Below are positions 1-9,801 of a DNA stretch of 64,000 nucleotides, one piece after another (the first letter of the stretch is position 1; each line of letters starts with the position of its first letter). The stretch lies in assembly GCF_008693385.1 (NCBI RefSeq), contig NZ_CP044065.1, positions 1,736,001 to 1,800,000 of the forward strand. The letters run 5' to 3'. The position numbers and the translations under genes were made by a program. The notes under the pieces are model-generated. The model saw only the letters and a program-made list of their open reading frames with translations. It did not search any database and was not told the origin of the DNA. The DNA comes from Cupriavidus pauculus. Its GTDB lineage: Bacteria; Pseudomonadota; Gammaproteobacteria; Burkholderiales; Burkholderiaceae.

Positions 1-18
1 CCCGCCGCGGGGGCCGGC

Positions 19-519
19 TCAGCCGAGCCGGCCGCTGTGCGCGACCTCGCGGATCTTGCGCACGGTGTCCAGGTCCGCCTCGTGATAGGCGGACTTGACG
101 ATCTCCGCGTAGCGGTCGTCGCCGCTCGCGTCCACCGCCGGCATCGTCGTCTCGTAGATAAAGCGCAGCAGCAGCGCATCGGGGCCCGGCGTCTCGATCA
201 CCATCGTCAGCGTGCCGCCCGCATGCTCGGCCGTGGCCGCGGTTTCATACCGGACCTGCCGCTGCGGCTCGTACACCACGCGGTCCCGGATCTTTGCCTC
301 GCCGAAGTGCAGCACCCGTTCGATCCAGCCTTCGCCGCGCGCCGTCACCTCGGCGCGGTCGAGCCCCAGGATGAACTCGGTCGGCTCTTCCGCGCGCAGC
401 ACGAGCCCCTGCCATAGCTGCCCTGCCGTCAGCGGTTCCACCGCGGGATTGCCGGGATCGTTGATCTCCACCAGGTGTTCGAAACGCAACTCACTTCTCC
501 AGTTCGTCAATGCCGTCAT
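19..519 (-). CDS. SRPBCC / DUF1857 (AtaL-like) family protein
   Basis: A 166-residue soluble protein starting MTALTNWRSEL. I chose this ATG over one 12 codons upstream because the upstream residues (His/Arg-rich) look non-coding. The pattern of short strands ending in a C-terminal helix (AEIVKSAYHEADLDTVRKI) and the motif LRFIYET fit the START/SRPBCC fold, subfamily DUF1857 (AtaL-like). Members of this family are thought to bind hydrophobic ligands, and no reaction can be assigned here. It lies downstream of aceB on the same strand, but a strong terminator separates them, so it is probably its own unit. Family call is moderately sure; function unknown. Confidence 0.7.
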   Translation of the reverse strand: MTALTNWRSELRFEHLVEINDPGNPAVEPLTAGQLWQGLVLRAEEPTEFILGLDRAEVTARGEGWIERVLHFGEAKIRDRVVYEPQRQVRYETAATAEHAGGTLTMVIETPGPDALLLRFIYETTMPAVDASGDDRYAEIVKSAYHEADLDTVRKIREVAHSGRLG

Positions 520-554
520 TATGAATGCGTGACGAACATGGTGCCGCAGATGCA

Positions 555-587
555 TAAAAAAAGCCCCCGGGAGAACCCGGGGGCTTT
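555..587 (-). terminator. Intrinsic terminator of aceB
   Basis: AGCCCCCGGG / CCCGGGGGCT stem with a short GAGAA-side loop. On the minus strand it is followed by a run of seven T. It sits 22 bases after the aceB stop codon, so it should end the aceB transcript. Confidence 0.85.
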
Positions 588-608
588 GCCGATTCGCGAC
601 GAGGCGGA

Positions 609-2195
609 TCAGACTTCTTCGTACAGCGGCAGCGTCAGGAATTCGGCGAAGTCTTCCGACGTGGACATCTGCTCGAAGATCTGCGCGGCGCGGTCGTAGG
701 TCGGCGTTTCACCGCCGACGACCTGCTTCACCTTCGCCAGCTCTTCCGGAATCAGCGCGCGCACCAGCTCGGCGGTCACCTTGCGGCCATCCTCGAGCTT
801 GCCCTTCGGCGAACGGATCCACTGCCACACCTGCGAGCGCGAGATCTCGGCCGTGGCGGCGTCTTCCATCAGGTTGTGGATCGGCACGCAGCCATTGCCG
901 GCCAGCCAGGCGCCGAGGTAATGGATGCCCACGTTGATGTTCATGCGCAGGCCATGCTCGGTGATCGGCGTCTCCGGCTTGAAGTCGAGCAGATCGGCGC
1001 CCTTCACGTTCACGTCCGGACGCTGCTTCTCGAACTGGTTCGGCTTGTCGCCGAGCACCGCGACGAACTCCTTCATCGCCGGCTCCACGAGGCCCGGGTG
1101 CGCGACCCAGCCGCCGTCGTAACCGTCGGTCGCATCGCGGCGCTTGTCGCTGATGATGCCTTCCATCGCAATCGCGTTCTTCTCCGGATCGTTCTTGATC
1201 GGGATCAGCGCGCTCATGCCGCCGATCGCGGGCGCGCCGCGCTTGTGGCAGGTCTTGAGCAGCAGCAGCGCGTAGGCGCGCATGAACGGCGCGGTCATCG
1301 TGACCTTGGCGCGGTCGGCCAGGCAGAAGTCCTTGTCCACCTTGAACTTCTTGATGCACGAGAAGATGTAGTCCCAGCGGCCGGCGTTCAGGCCCGCGCT
1401 GTGATCGCGCAGTTCGTACAGGATCTCTTCCATCTCGAACGCGGCGAGGATGGTCTCGATCAGCACGGTCGCCTTGACCGTGCCCTGCGGCAGGCCGACT
1501 TCCTTCTGCGCCATCACGAAGACGTCGTTCCACAGGCGTGCCTCGAGGTGGCTTTCCATCTTCGGCAGATAGAAGAACGGGCCCGCGCCGCGCGCGATCT
1601 GCTCCTTGCCGTTATGGAAGAGGAACAGCGCGAAATCGAAGATACCGCCCGAAATGCGCTTGCCGTCGATCGTGACGTGCTTCTCGTCCAGATGCCAGCC
1701 GCGCGGACGCACCTGCAGCGTGGCGATCTTGTCGTTGAGCTTGTAGTGCTTGCCGTTGGAGTCCAGCGTCAGCGTGCGGCGCACGGCGGCCTTCAGGTTG
1801 ACCTGGCCCTGCATCTGGTTGTGCCAGTTCGGCGTGTTCGAGTCCTCGAAGTCCGTCATGTAGCTGTCGGCACCCGAGTTGAACGCGTTGATCACCATCT
1901 TGGCCTCGACCGGACCGGTAATCTCCACGCGGCGGCATTCGAGCGCCTTCGGTACCGGGGCCACCTTCCAGTCGCCCTCGCGAATGGACTTCGTTTCGGG
2001 CAGGAAATCGGGGATTTCGCCGGCGTCGAGGCGCTTCGCGCGCTCCACGCGCGCGGCCAGCAGTTCCTGGCGGCGCGGCTCGAAGGCGCGGTGGAGCTTG
2101 TCTACGAGGGCCAGGGCTTCCGGCGTCAGGATGTCTTCATAGGCCGGCAGGATCTCGCCGGTAATCTTCATGCCCGCGGGCAGCGTGATAGCCAT
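609..2195 (-). CDS. aceB: Malate synthase A (glyoxylate bypass)
   Basis: Condenses glyoxylate with acetyl-CoA to malate in the cytoplasm, the second step of the glyoxylate shunt. The 528-residue length fits the A isoform (about 530-550). The family signature RDHSAGLNAGRWDYIF is present mid-protein. The late DAATAEISR segment carries the expected catalytic aspartate. The start MAITLPAGMK is preceded by AGGAGA at a good distance; an upstream in-frame ATG has no such site. The gene follows a haloacid-dehalogenase-like gene by 49 bases on the same strand, so the two may be co-transcribed. Isocitrate lyase, its pathway partner, lies 2.5 kb away as a separate unit. Confidence 0.97.
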   Translation of the reverse strand: MAITLPAGMKITGEILPAYEDILTPEALALVDKLHRAFEPRRQELLAARVERAKRLDAGEIPDFLPETKSIREGDWKVAPVPKALECRRVEITGPVEAKMVINAFNSGADSYMTDFEDSNTPNWHNQMQGQVNLKAAVRRTLTLDSNGKHYKLNDKIATLQVRPRGWHLDEKHVTIDGKRISGGIFDFALFLFHNGKEQIARGAGPFFYLPKMESHLEARLWNDVFVMAQKEVGLPQGTVKATVLIETILAAFEMEEILYELRDHSAGLNAGRWDYIFSCIKKFKVDKDFCLADRAKVTMTAPFMRAYALLLLKTCHKRGAPAIGGMSALIPIKNDPEKNAIAMEGIISDKRRDATDGYDGGWVAHPGLVEPAMKEFVAVLGDKPNQFEKQRPDVNVKGADLLDFKPETPITEHGLRMNINVGIHYLGAWLAGNGCVPIHNLMEDAATAEISRSQVWQWIRSPKGKLEDGRKVTAELVRALIPEELAKVKQVVGGETPTYDRAAQIFEQMSTSEDFAEFLTLPLYEEV

Positions 2196-2244
2196 CAGTG
2201 TTCTCCTGTATATGCGATGGAATGGTGAGGGGTAGACCCGCGCG

Positions 2245-2946
2245 TCAGTTCGGCACGCCACGGGTGGCGACGAAAGCGAGCAGGTCGTTCATGTCGTGCC
2301 CGGTCCCGGCAGGCGCCACGTCGAGGCGCTCCGCCGGATGGCCGGCACGGTTGATCCAGAACGTCGTATAGCCGTACCAGGCGGCCCCGCAGGCGTCCCA
2401 GCCATTGGAGGACACGAACAGGATCTCCTGCACGGGCAGGTCGAACGCGGCCGGGCCGAGCGCATAGGCGGCCGGCGCGGTCTTGTACTGGCGCACGGAC
2501 TCGACCGACAGCACATGGTCGAACAGGCCCTGCATGCCCGCGCTCTTGACCGAGATATCGAGCATCTCGGGATTGCCGTTCGACAGGATGCCGAGCGGCA
2601 GCCCCGCGCGCTTCAACCGCTTGAGCGCGCCGAGGTTCTCCGGGAACGCGGACAGGCAGGCGTACTCCTTGAGCAGCTGCGCCTCCGTGCCCGCGTTCAT
2701 GTCCAGCCCCAGCCGTTCGGCCGCAAAGCGCAGCGCGTCGATCGTGATCTCCCAGAACGGCTTGTACCGCGCGCCATCGGGCGCCGCCATCGTGCGCACG
2801 CGCGTGTAGTCGATCTGACGCTCGCGCCACAGCAGTGCCAGCGCTTCCCCCTTGCCCGGAAACAACTGCTCCGCGCGCGCCGTGACCGAATACACGTCGA
2901 ACAGCGTGCCATAGGCATCGAACACGACCGCGCGAATCTTGTGCAT
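2245..2946 (-). CDS. Haloacid dehalogenase type II (HAD superfamily)
   Basis: A 233-residue HAD hydrolase of the L-2-haloacid dehalogenase type. The nucleophile motif VVFDAYGTLFDV is at the N-terminus. Next come LSNGNPEML (motif II serine), KTAPAAYALG (lysine) and SSNGWDACGA, matching the Ser-Asn-Asp triad of type II dehalogenases. The start MHKIRAVVFD is placed close to the nucleophile, as usual; an upstream in-frame ATG would add an unlikely Cys-rich leader. It sits directly upstream of aceB and divergent from a LysR regulator. Glycolate or glyoxylate released from haloacetates could feed malate synthase, but that link is inference and the natural substrate may differ. Confidence 0.85.
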   Translation of the reverse strand: MHKIRAVVFDAYGTLFDVYSVTARAEQLFPGKGEALALLWRERQIDYTRVRTMAAPDGARYKPFWEITIDALRFAAERLGLDMNAGTEAQLLKEYACLSAFPENLGALKRLKRAGLPLGILSNGNPEMLDISVKSAGMQGLFDHVLSVESVRQYKTAPAAYALGPAAFDLPVQEILFVSSNGWDACGAAWYGYTTFWINRAGHPAERLDVAPAGTGHDMNDLLAFVATRGVPN

Positions 2947-3093
2947 GAATGGACTGAATGGGGTTGTACACGTCTGAATGCAGGGCATTGTAGGCACGCA
3001 GTGCAGTGCGACAAAGCCGGTGGGGGTCACTTGATCTTTTACTTTTCGGCATCTAATCTAGCCCGATTCCGCTGAAACTCATGCGTTGCAACC

Positions 3094-4050
3094 GTGGACC
3101 ACTTCAAACAACTCGAGACGTTCGTGTCGGTCGCATCACGCGGCAGCCTCTCTGCGGCCGCCGCGGCCGAGGGGGTGGCGCCCGCGATCATCGGCCGCCG
3201 CATCGACGCGCTCGAGGAACGTCTGGGCGTCAAGCTGCTGGTCCGCACCACGCGCCGCCTCACGCTGACCTTCGAGGGATCCGCGTTTCTCGAGGACTGC
3301 CAGCGCATCCTCAACGACCTGCACAACGCCGAGGCCAGCGTGTCCGCCGGCGGCGTCAAGGCCAGCGGCCACCTGCGCGTGACCGCGCCGGCCGGCTTCG
3401 GCCGCAAGCACGTGGCGCCGGTCGTGCCGCTGTTCATCGAATCGCACCCCGACGTCACCATTACGCTCGACCTCGCGGACCGCGTGGTGGACCTCGTCAA
3501 CGAGGGGTTCGACTGCGCAATCCGGCTCGGCGATCTGCCCGACTCGAATCTCGTGTCGATCCGGCTGGCCGAAAACCGCCGCGTGGTCGTGGCCTCGCCG
3601 GCCTACCTCGCGCGCGCGGGCACGCCGCCCGATCCGGAATCCCTCGCGCGCCACAACTGCCTGGCGTTCGGCGCCAGCGCGAACGTCCAGCGTGGCTGGG
3701 TGTTCCAGCAGGACGGCCAGCCCGTGACCGTCAAGGTGGGTGGCACGATGGAATGCACGGACGGCGCGGTGCTGCACGAGTGGTGCCTCCAGGGCCATGG
3801 CCTCGCCTGGCGCTCGTGGTGGGAAGTCGGCCACGAGATCGCGGCCGGCCGGCTCGTGACCGTGCTCGACGAATTCCAGGCGCCCCCGATCGGCATCCAC
3901 GCCGTCTTTCCGCAGCGCAAGCATCTGCCGCTGCGTGTACGGCTGTTTATCGATCATCTCAAGAACACCTACGGCAATCCCGCCTACTGGCGCCGCGCCG
4001 AGCAGGCGGCCGCGCTCGCGGCCGAGGCCGGCCACGACATCGTGGCGTAA
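3094..4050 (+). CDS. LysR-family transcriptional regulator
   Basis: A 318-residue LysR-type regulator. The winged helix-turn-helix covers about residues 1-60 (FVSVASRGSLSAAAAA, then RRIDALEERLGVKLLVRTTR), followed by a periplasmic-binding-protein-like effector domain. The start codon is GTG (MDHFKQLETF). It is transcribed away from the dehalogenase-aceB pair across a 147-base gap. LysR regulators commonly control their divergent neighbour, so control of those genes is the simplest guess; the effector is unknown. Confidence 0.9.
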   Translation: MDHFKQLETFVSVASRGSLSAAAAAEGVAPAIIGRRIDALEERLGVKLLVRTTRRLTLTFEGSAFLEDCQRILNDLHNAEASVSAGGVKASGHLRVTAPAGFGRKHVAPVVPLFIESHPDVTITLDLADRVVDLVNEGFDCAIRLGDLPDSNLVSIRLAENRRVVVASPAYLARAGTPPDPESLARHNCLAFGASANVQRGWVFQQDGQPVTVKVGGTMECTDGAVLHEWCLQGHGLAWRSWWEVGHEIAAGRLVTVLDEFQAPPIGIHAVFPQRKHLPLRVRLFIDHLKNTYGNPAYWRRAEQAAALAAEAGHDIVA

Positions 4051-4156
4051 CGGTGCGTGCGGCACGGCACGATGCGGTTTGATCTGAAACAAGGGCAGGC
4101 GTCGCAAGCGGACTAGAATGAACTTGTCGGGTTGACTTCGTGAAAGGAGGTCCAGC

Positions 4157-4591
4157 ATGTTCAAGCACATCCTGTTACCCACGGACGGTTCCGCGCTGTC
4201 GAAGAAGGCCATCGACGGCGGCCTGGAACTGGCCAAGGCGATCGGCGCGCGCGTCACCGCCTATGTCTGCCTCGAGGAGTATCCCTACACGCCTTTCAGC
4301 GAGATCGTGGTGGAGGCGCCGCAGGCGTTCAAGGACCGCATCGAGAATCAGGCGCGGCTCTATCTGCGCGAGATCGAGACCGCGGCACGGGCCGAGGACC
4401 TGCCGTTCGACGCCGACATGACCACGTTCGCGGTGCCCTACCTCGGCATCATCGACGCGGCCGAGCGCCACGGCTGCGACGTGATCTTCATGGCCTCCCA
4501 CGGCCGCCGCGGCCTGACCGGCCTGCTACTCGGCAGCGAGACGCAGAAGGTGCTCACGCACACCGACATCCCGGTCATCGTCTATCGATAG
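4157..4591 (+). CDS. Universal stress protein (UspA family)
   Basis: A single-domain 144-residue Usp. It opens with MFKHILLPTDGSALS, in which the Asp contacts nucleotide. It closes with the ATP-binding pattern MASHGRRGLTGLLLGSET followed by PVIVYR. This G-2x-G-9x-G(S/T) type site suggests an ATP-binding member. The start is well set by GGAGG eight bases upstream. It faces aceA tail to tail across a shared hairpin. The family helps cells survive starvation and other stresses; the specific role is not readable here. Confidence 0.93.
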   Translation: MFKHILLPTDGSALSKKAIDGGLELAKAIGARVTAYVCLEEYPYTPFSEIVVEAPQAFKDRIENQARLYLREIETAARAEDLPFDADMTTFAVPYLGIIDAAERHGCDVIFMASHGRRGLTGLLLGSETQKVLTHTDIPVIVYR

Positions 4592-4610
4592 CAGGCGCTC
4601 CCCGTCTCCC

Positions 4611-4645
4611 CTCTCCCCCTCTCCCATCCAGGGAGCGGGGGAGAG
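4611..4645. terminator. Hairpin between convergent usp and aceA
   Basis: A 15-bp C/G-rich stem with one mismatch (CTCTCCCCC arm, GGGGGAGAG arm) and a 5-base loop, midway between the two convergent stop codons. There is no clear T-run on either strand, so it may act with other factors or protect 3' ends. Confidence 0.5.
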
Positions 4646-4656
4646 GGGGAGCGACC

Positions 4657-5964
<1,308 letters not shown>

Positions 5965-6259
5965 GGTGTTCTCCTGTGATCGATGGGGTGGGCTTCGAAA
6001 CTCGTGACACCGACCGGTTTTTGCTGCCGCAGGTCATGTGTCTTATATAAGAGTGTAGGGAAGCCTCCCGCGTCGCAACAAGCGTAGAACCGTCCGCAGG
6101 CGAAGATTTTTATTCCTTTATATTCAATGTGTTACAGGATAAATTTCGCGATGTGGCATGCGGTCTTTCATGATGAGAAATGCACGTTGTGCTCCGCACC
6201 CATGCATTTTTGCGCACCAAAACAGCTTTCCGCATCGTGAAATTCTGGCGGTCACGGGA
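5965..6259. other. Intergenic region upstream of aceA
   Basis: A 295-base gap holding the aceA leader and promoter and an A/T-rich stretch near 6110-6150 unusual for this genome. No open frame with a convincing start or composition was found. The gene at 6260 ends into this region on the same strand, with no clear hairpin after its stop. Confidence 0.5.
6052..6081 (-). promoter_or_regulatory. Probable aceA promoter
   Basis: On the minus strand TTGTTG, 18 bases, TACACT reads as a sigma-70-type promoter about 90 bases before the aceA start. Immediately downstream lies the perfect palindrome TCTTATATAAGA (6041-6052), overlapping the end of the -10 region, which could be an operator. Confidence 0.5.
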
Positions 6260-6676
6260 TCAGGCGGCTGCCACGTCCCGCGCGCGTCGATATTCGACCC
6301 AGTCGCCGCTCTCGATTCGCGCGAGCCCCGCCACGGCGCTATCGGCCACGGGGTACAGCAGGCACGGCACCATGGCGCCGCCGTGCGCAATGTCGCGCAC
6401 CTCGCGCACGAACAGCGTGGCCTGGCCGGGATAGACCTCCTCGATCTCGTCGAGCACGGGCAGCAGCGCCTCGGGAATGTCGTAGATGTCGCCGGCCACC
6501 GGACCGGCCGCGGCGTCGAGCACGAGGCCCGGATAGGTGCCGAAGTCATAGAGGCGGCCGGCGATCACGCCGGGGCCGACCAGTGTCGGCGCCGCAATGC
6601 CATGCCGCGCCGCGGCGAGGTTCAGGTCGTTGACTTCACCGGCACGGAGCGTGCCGTAGACGAATACGCGATGCAT
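6260..6676 (-). CDS. Gamma-glutamylcyclotransferase-like (AIG2/GGCT) protein
   Basis: A 138-residue protein starting MHRVFVYGTLRAGE. The YGTLR element is the hallmark substrate-binding loop of the GGCT/AIG2 fold, and the acidic residue expected for catalysis is probably in the DEIEEVYPG segment. Such enzymes release 5-oxoproline from gamma-glutamyl compounds or cleave related amine-linked substrates; the true substrate here is open. I trimmed a longer upstream frame because its Arg/Cys-rich leader is not plausible. It is 43 bases downstream of the LytTR regulator on the same strand and could be read from the same transcript. Confidence 0.8.
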   Translation of the reverse strand: MHRVFVYGTLRAGEVNDLNLAAARHGIAAPTLVGPGVIAGRLYDFGTYPGLVLDAAAGPVAGDIYDIPEALLPVLDEIEEVYPGQATLFVREVRDIAHGGAMVPCLLYPVADSAVAGLARIESGDWVEYRRARDVAAA

Positions 6677-6719
6677 GATGGGACGGACAGGATGGGGAAA
6701 GACACGCCATCTTATGCGA

Positions 6720-7541
6720 TTACATCTGCTTGAAGAGGTGCGCATACTGCCGCGCCACGGGCAGCGACTCCGCGCGGTTGCGCAGCCGCAGCGACACACG
6801 CCCGAGCGACTGGTTGACCGCGCTCGCCACGCAATCGATGTTCACCACGGTGCCGCGGTGGATCTGCCAGAAGCGGTCGGGATCGAGCTGCTGCGCCAGT
6901 TCGCGCAGGCTCGTGCGGATCAGTGCCTCGCCGTTGGCGGACACCACGTTCACGTATTTGTCCGTGGCCTCGAGGTAGATCACCTCGTCCACGGGAATGA
7001 TGCGGACCTCCTGCCCGACCAGCGCCTTGATAAAGCGCAGGTACTGGCCCGGCGCGACGCCGCGCTGCGGTGGCGGATTCTCGAGCGCCTCCAGCCGGTG
7101 CAGCAGCTGCGCGAGCCGATCGGCGTCCACCGCGGCCGGCTCGGGCTCGGCCGCCGGGGACGACAGCCGCACCGACAGCCGCTCCCGCAGCCGCGCCACC
7201 GTGGCTTCCAGCCGCTCGTGCTGCACGGGCTTGAGCACGTAATCGACCGCCGCGCGCTCGAAGGCCTCGAGCGCGAACTGATCGTAGGCGGTCACGAAAA
7301 CCACGAGCGGCGGCGCATCCAGCTCCACGAGTTCGCGCGCGACGTCCATCCCGCTCATGCCGGGCATGCGGATATCGAGAAAGGCCACGTCGGGCCGGTG
7401 CTCGCGCGCGGCATCCAGCGCGGATACGCCGTCATGCACCACGGAGACGATGCGCGCCTCCGGCCAGAGCGCACCGAGCTCGGCCTCGAGCACGCGCGCA
7501 AGCAGCAGTTCGTCATCGGCGATCAGCAGCGTCGGGGACAT
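6720..7541 (-). CDS. LytTR-family response regulator
   Basis: A 273-residue two-domain regulator. The receiver domain (about 1-120) has acidic pocket DDE at 9-11, phospho-acceptor Asp56 (FLDIRMPG), Thr84 and Lys104. The C-terminal LytTR DNA-binding domain (about 168-270) contains YLEATDKYVNV and FWQIHRGTVVN. An Ala/Pro/Glu-rich linker joins them. It lies 19 bases after the gene for its likely partner kinase. The pair resembles AlgR/AlgZ and LytR/LytS systems, but the target genes cannot be told from the window. Confidence 0.93.
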   Translation of the reverse strand: MSPTLLIADDELLLARVLEAELGALWPEARIVSVVHDGVSALDAAREHRPDVAFLDIRMPGMSGMDVARELVELDAPPLVVFVTAYDQFALEAFERAAVDYVLKPVQHERLEATVARLRERLSVRLSSPAAEPEPAAVDADRLAQLLHRLEALENPPPQRGVAPGQYLRFIKALVGQEVRIIPVDEVIYLEATDKYVNVVSANGEALIRTSLRELAQQLDPDRFWQIHRGTVVNIDCVASAVNQSLGRVSLRLRNRAESLPVARQYAHLFKQM

Positions 7542-7560
7542 CGCGGGAGTGGGTTGTGGA

Positions 7561-8730
7561 TCAGGGATGCGCCGGCGACACGGTACCGCCCGCCGGACGG
7601 GCGCGCGCCGGCACGGCCGCCACGCCCTCGGCGGGCACTACCGGCACGGTATCGGTCCGCCGCACGAGCGGCAGCGTCAGCCGCACGATCACGCCGCGCG
7701 GCTGGTTTTCTTCCATCTGCATGGTCGCAGCCGCGCCGAAGATCCGCGCCAGCCGCTCGCGCACGTGCGTGAGGCCCATGCCGGACCCCTTGCTGCCGCC
7801 CTGGCAGAAGCCCACGCCGCTGTCGGTGATCACCACCTGCACATTGCCATCGCCGGGGTCGCGCGCGGCCAGCACGATCGCGCCGCCCCGCATGCACGGC
7901 TCGATGCCGTGCGTCACGGCGTTTTCGACCAGGGGCTGGATCAGCATCGGCGGAATTTCCACATCCGCGAGCGCGGGCGGCAGGTCGATCTCGAACGCCA
8001 GCCGCGAGCCGAAACGCATCGACTGGATTTCGAGGTAGCTGCGCAGCAGTTCGAACTCCTGCCGCAGCGTGCATTGCTCCGCCCGCGTGTGCTTGAGCGA
8101 CGTGCGCAGGAAGCCGATCAGCCGCTGAAGCAGCTGCCGCGCCGCGCGGGGATCGGTGGCGATCAGCCCGTCGAGGTTGGCCAGCGAATTGAACAGGAAA
8201 TGCGGCTCGATCTGGGCCTGCAGCGCCATGAGCTGCGCGCGCACGAGCTGTTTCTCCGCTTCCTCGCGCTGCAGCGCGTCCAGCGCGGCCTGCCGCTCGA
8301 GGTAGGCGAGCTTCTCGCGCGACCAGTAGAAATAGATCATGCTCGCCGAGGCGAGCATCCCCACCACCAGGCACATGCGCAGCATGTCGCCGGTCTCCGC
8401 ATGCGAACGGATCGGCAGGTTCAGCACCTCGCGCGTGGCCCAGCTGCCGAAGAGCACGCCCACGGGCACGGCCACGGCGGCCAGGCACAGGAACGGCCAG
8501 CGGCGGGGCCGGTCGTTCCACCAGATTCCCACGCGCGGGATATCGATCAGCGCCCAGATGGAGAGGCCGATCAGCTGGCTATAGACGAGATTGTGGAACA
8601 GCGAACCGCCAGTGCGGAAGCCGTAGTTGAGGCTCAGGGCGATCACGGTGTTCATGCAGATGACGAACAGCAGATCGCGGCCAAGGATGGTCAGCCTCGA
8701 CGGTAGCGCGGCATACAGACAACGGTTCAC
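7561..8730 (-). CDS. LytS/AlgZ-type sensor histidine kinase
   Basis: A 389-residue membrane kinase. Four predicted membrane helices fill roughly the first 140 residues (LLFVICMNTVIAL, LVYSQLIGLSIWAL, LCLAAVAVPVGVLF, MCLVVGMLASASMIYFYW). A short coiled segment follows, then the His_kinase motif IEPHFLFNSLANL (His about 177) and an ATPase domain ending in GVGFCQGGSKGSGMGLTHV. There is no periplasmic sensor domain. I chose the GTG start (MNRCLYAAL) because GGAGG lies 11 bases upstream; a TTG seven codons earlier overlaps that site. Phosphotransfer to the adjacent LytTR regulator is expected. Confidence 0.9.
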   Translation of the reverse strand: MNRCLYAALPSRLTILGRDLLFVICMNTVIALSLNYGFRTGGSLFHNLVYSQLIGLSIWALIDIPRVGIWWNDRPRRWPFLCLAAVAVPVGVLFGSWATREVLNLPIRSHAETGDMLRMCLVVGMLASASMIYFYWSREKLAYLERQAALDALQREEAEKQLVRAQLMALQAQIEPHFLFNSLANLDGLIATDPRAARQLLQRLIGFLRTSLKHTRAEQCTLRQEFELLRSYLEIQSMRFGSRLAFEIDLPPALADVEIPPMLIQPLVENAVTHGIEPCMRGGAIVLAARDPGDGNVQVVITDSGVGFCQGGSKGSGMGLTHVRERLARIFGAAATMQMEENQPRGVIVRLTLPLVRRTDTVPVVPAEGVAAVPARARPAGGTVSPAHP

Positions 8731-8850
8731 GGGGTCTCGTCCCTCCAGCAATGCTGCGTGGACGTAACTTTACGCCGGTTACCGGGCCGGGGGAAGCGCC
8801 GTGCGACGAAACGCACCGGCACGGCGCCAAGTGTGCGAAAACCGGTGGGA

Positions 8851-9801
8851 TCAGGCCGCCTGGAGCGCCTGCCCGCGCACGGTCTCCGCGAGCGCGGTGG
8901 AAATCGTGTCCGCCGACAGGTGCGGCGCGAACATGCTGATAAACGCCTGCGCATAGCCGCGCAGGTAGGCCCCGCGCCGGACCGCCACACTGGTCGTGTT
9001 GGGTTCGAACAGGTGATCGGCCGTAATGCGCACGAGCCCCGCGTCCTTGCGCGCGTCGTACGCCATGGACGCGATGATGCCCACGCCCAGGTCCAGTTCC
9101 GCATACGTCTTGATCACGTCCGCGTCCATCGCGGTCAGCACGATCTCTGGCTGGAGGCCCGCCTCGGCGAACGCGCCGTCGATCTTGCGCCGGCCCGTGA
9201 AGCCCGCGTCGTACGTGATGATCGGAAAATTGACGATGTCCTCGAGCGACGGTTCAGGAATGCGCGTGAGCGGATGGTCGGGCGAGACCACGAGCACGTG
9301 CTGCCAGCTGTAGGCCTCGAACGACGTCAGGCCCGCCTCGCTCGCCACCGCCTCGGTCGCGATGCCGATATCGGCCTGACCGGTCAGCAACAGCTCGACG
9401 ATATGCTGCGGCGACGCTTCCTGCAGGGCCAGCGTCACGTGCGGGTATTCGCGCCGGAAGCTCTGCACCACCTTCGGCAACGCGTAGCGTGCCTGCGTGT
9501 GCGTGGTGGCCACCGTCAGGCGGCCCGTATGGCGGCCCGCGAACTCGTCGCCGGCCTGCCGCAGGTTCTCGGCCTCGAGCAGCAGACGCTCGACGATGCG
9601 GACGATTTCGCGGCCCGGCTCGGTCAGGCCGGTCAGGCGCTTGCCATAGCGCTCGAAGATTTCCACGCCGAGCTCTTCCTCGAGTTCGCGGATCTGGCGC
9701 GACACGCCCGGCTGCGAGGTGTACAGCGCGTTGGCGACTTCGGTCAGATTGAACTGGCGGCGTACCGCCTCGCGAATCGATCGCAGTTGCTGGAAGTTCA
9801 T
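8851..9801 (-). CDS. cysB: CysB-type LysR regulator of sulfur assimilation
   Basis: A 316-residue LysR regulator of the CysB/Cbl group. The N-terminus [32 protein letters not shown] and FERYGKRL is diagnostic for CysB. The effector domain has [11 protein letters not shown], where CysB proteins bind sulfate, thiosulfate or O-acetylserine-type ligands. Its ATG overlaps the cysA stop (ATGA), so it is translated at the end of the cysTWA operon. This makes the regulator likely to be co-expressed with a transporter it is expected to activate. Close relatives Cbl and SsuR share the fold, so cysB versus cbl is not fully settled. Confidence 0.92.
   Translation of the reverse strand: MNFQQLRSIREAVRRQFNLTEVANALYTSQPGVSRQIRELEEELGVEIFERYGKRLTGLTEPGREIVRIVERLLLEAENLRQAGDEFAGRHTGRLTVATTHTQARYALPKVVQSFRREYPHVTLALQEASPQHIVELLLTGQADIGIATEAVASEAGLTSFEAYSWQHVLVVSPDHPLTRIPEPSLEDIVNFPIITYDAGFTGRRKIDGAFAEAGLQPEIVLTAMDADVIKTYAELDLGVGIIASMAYDARKDAGLVRITADHLFEPNTTSVAVRRGAYLRGYAQAFISMFAPHLSADTISTALAETVRGQALQAA

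Noticed and set aside
2245-4050. The haloacid dehalogenase and LysR pair as a transferred catabolic island
   Set aside because: No change of composition, repeats or integrase; the genes sit in an ordinary core-genome setting beside aceB.
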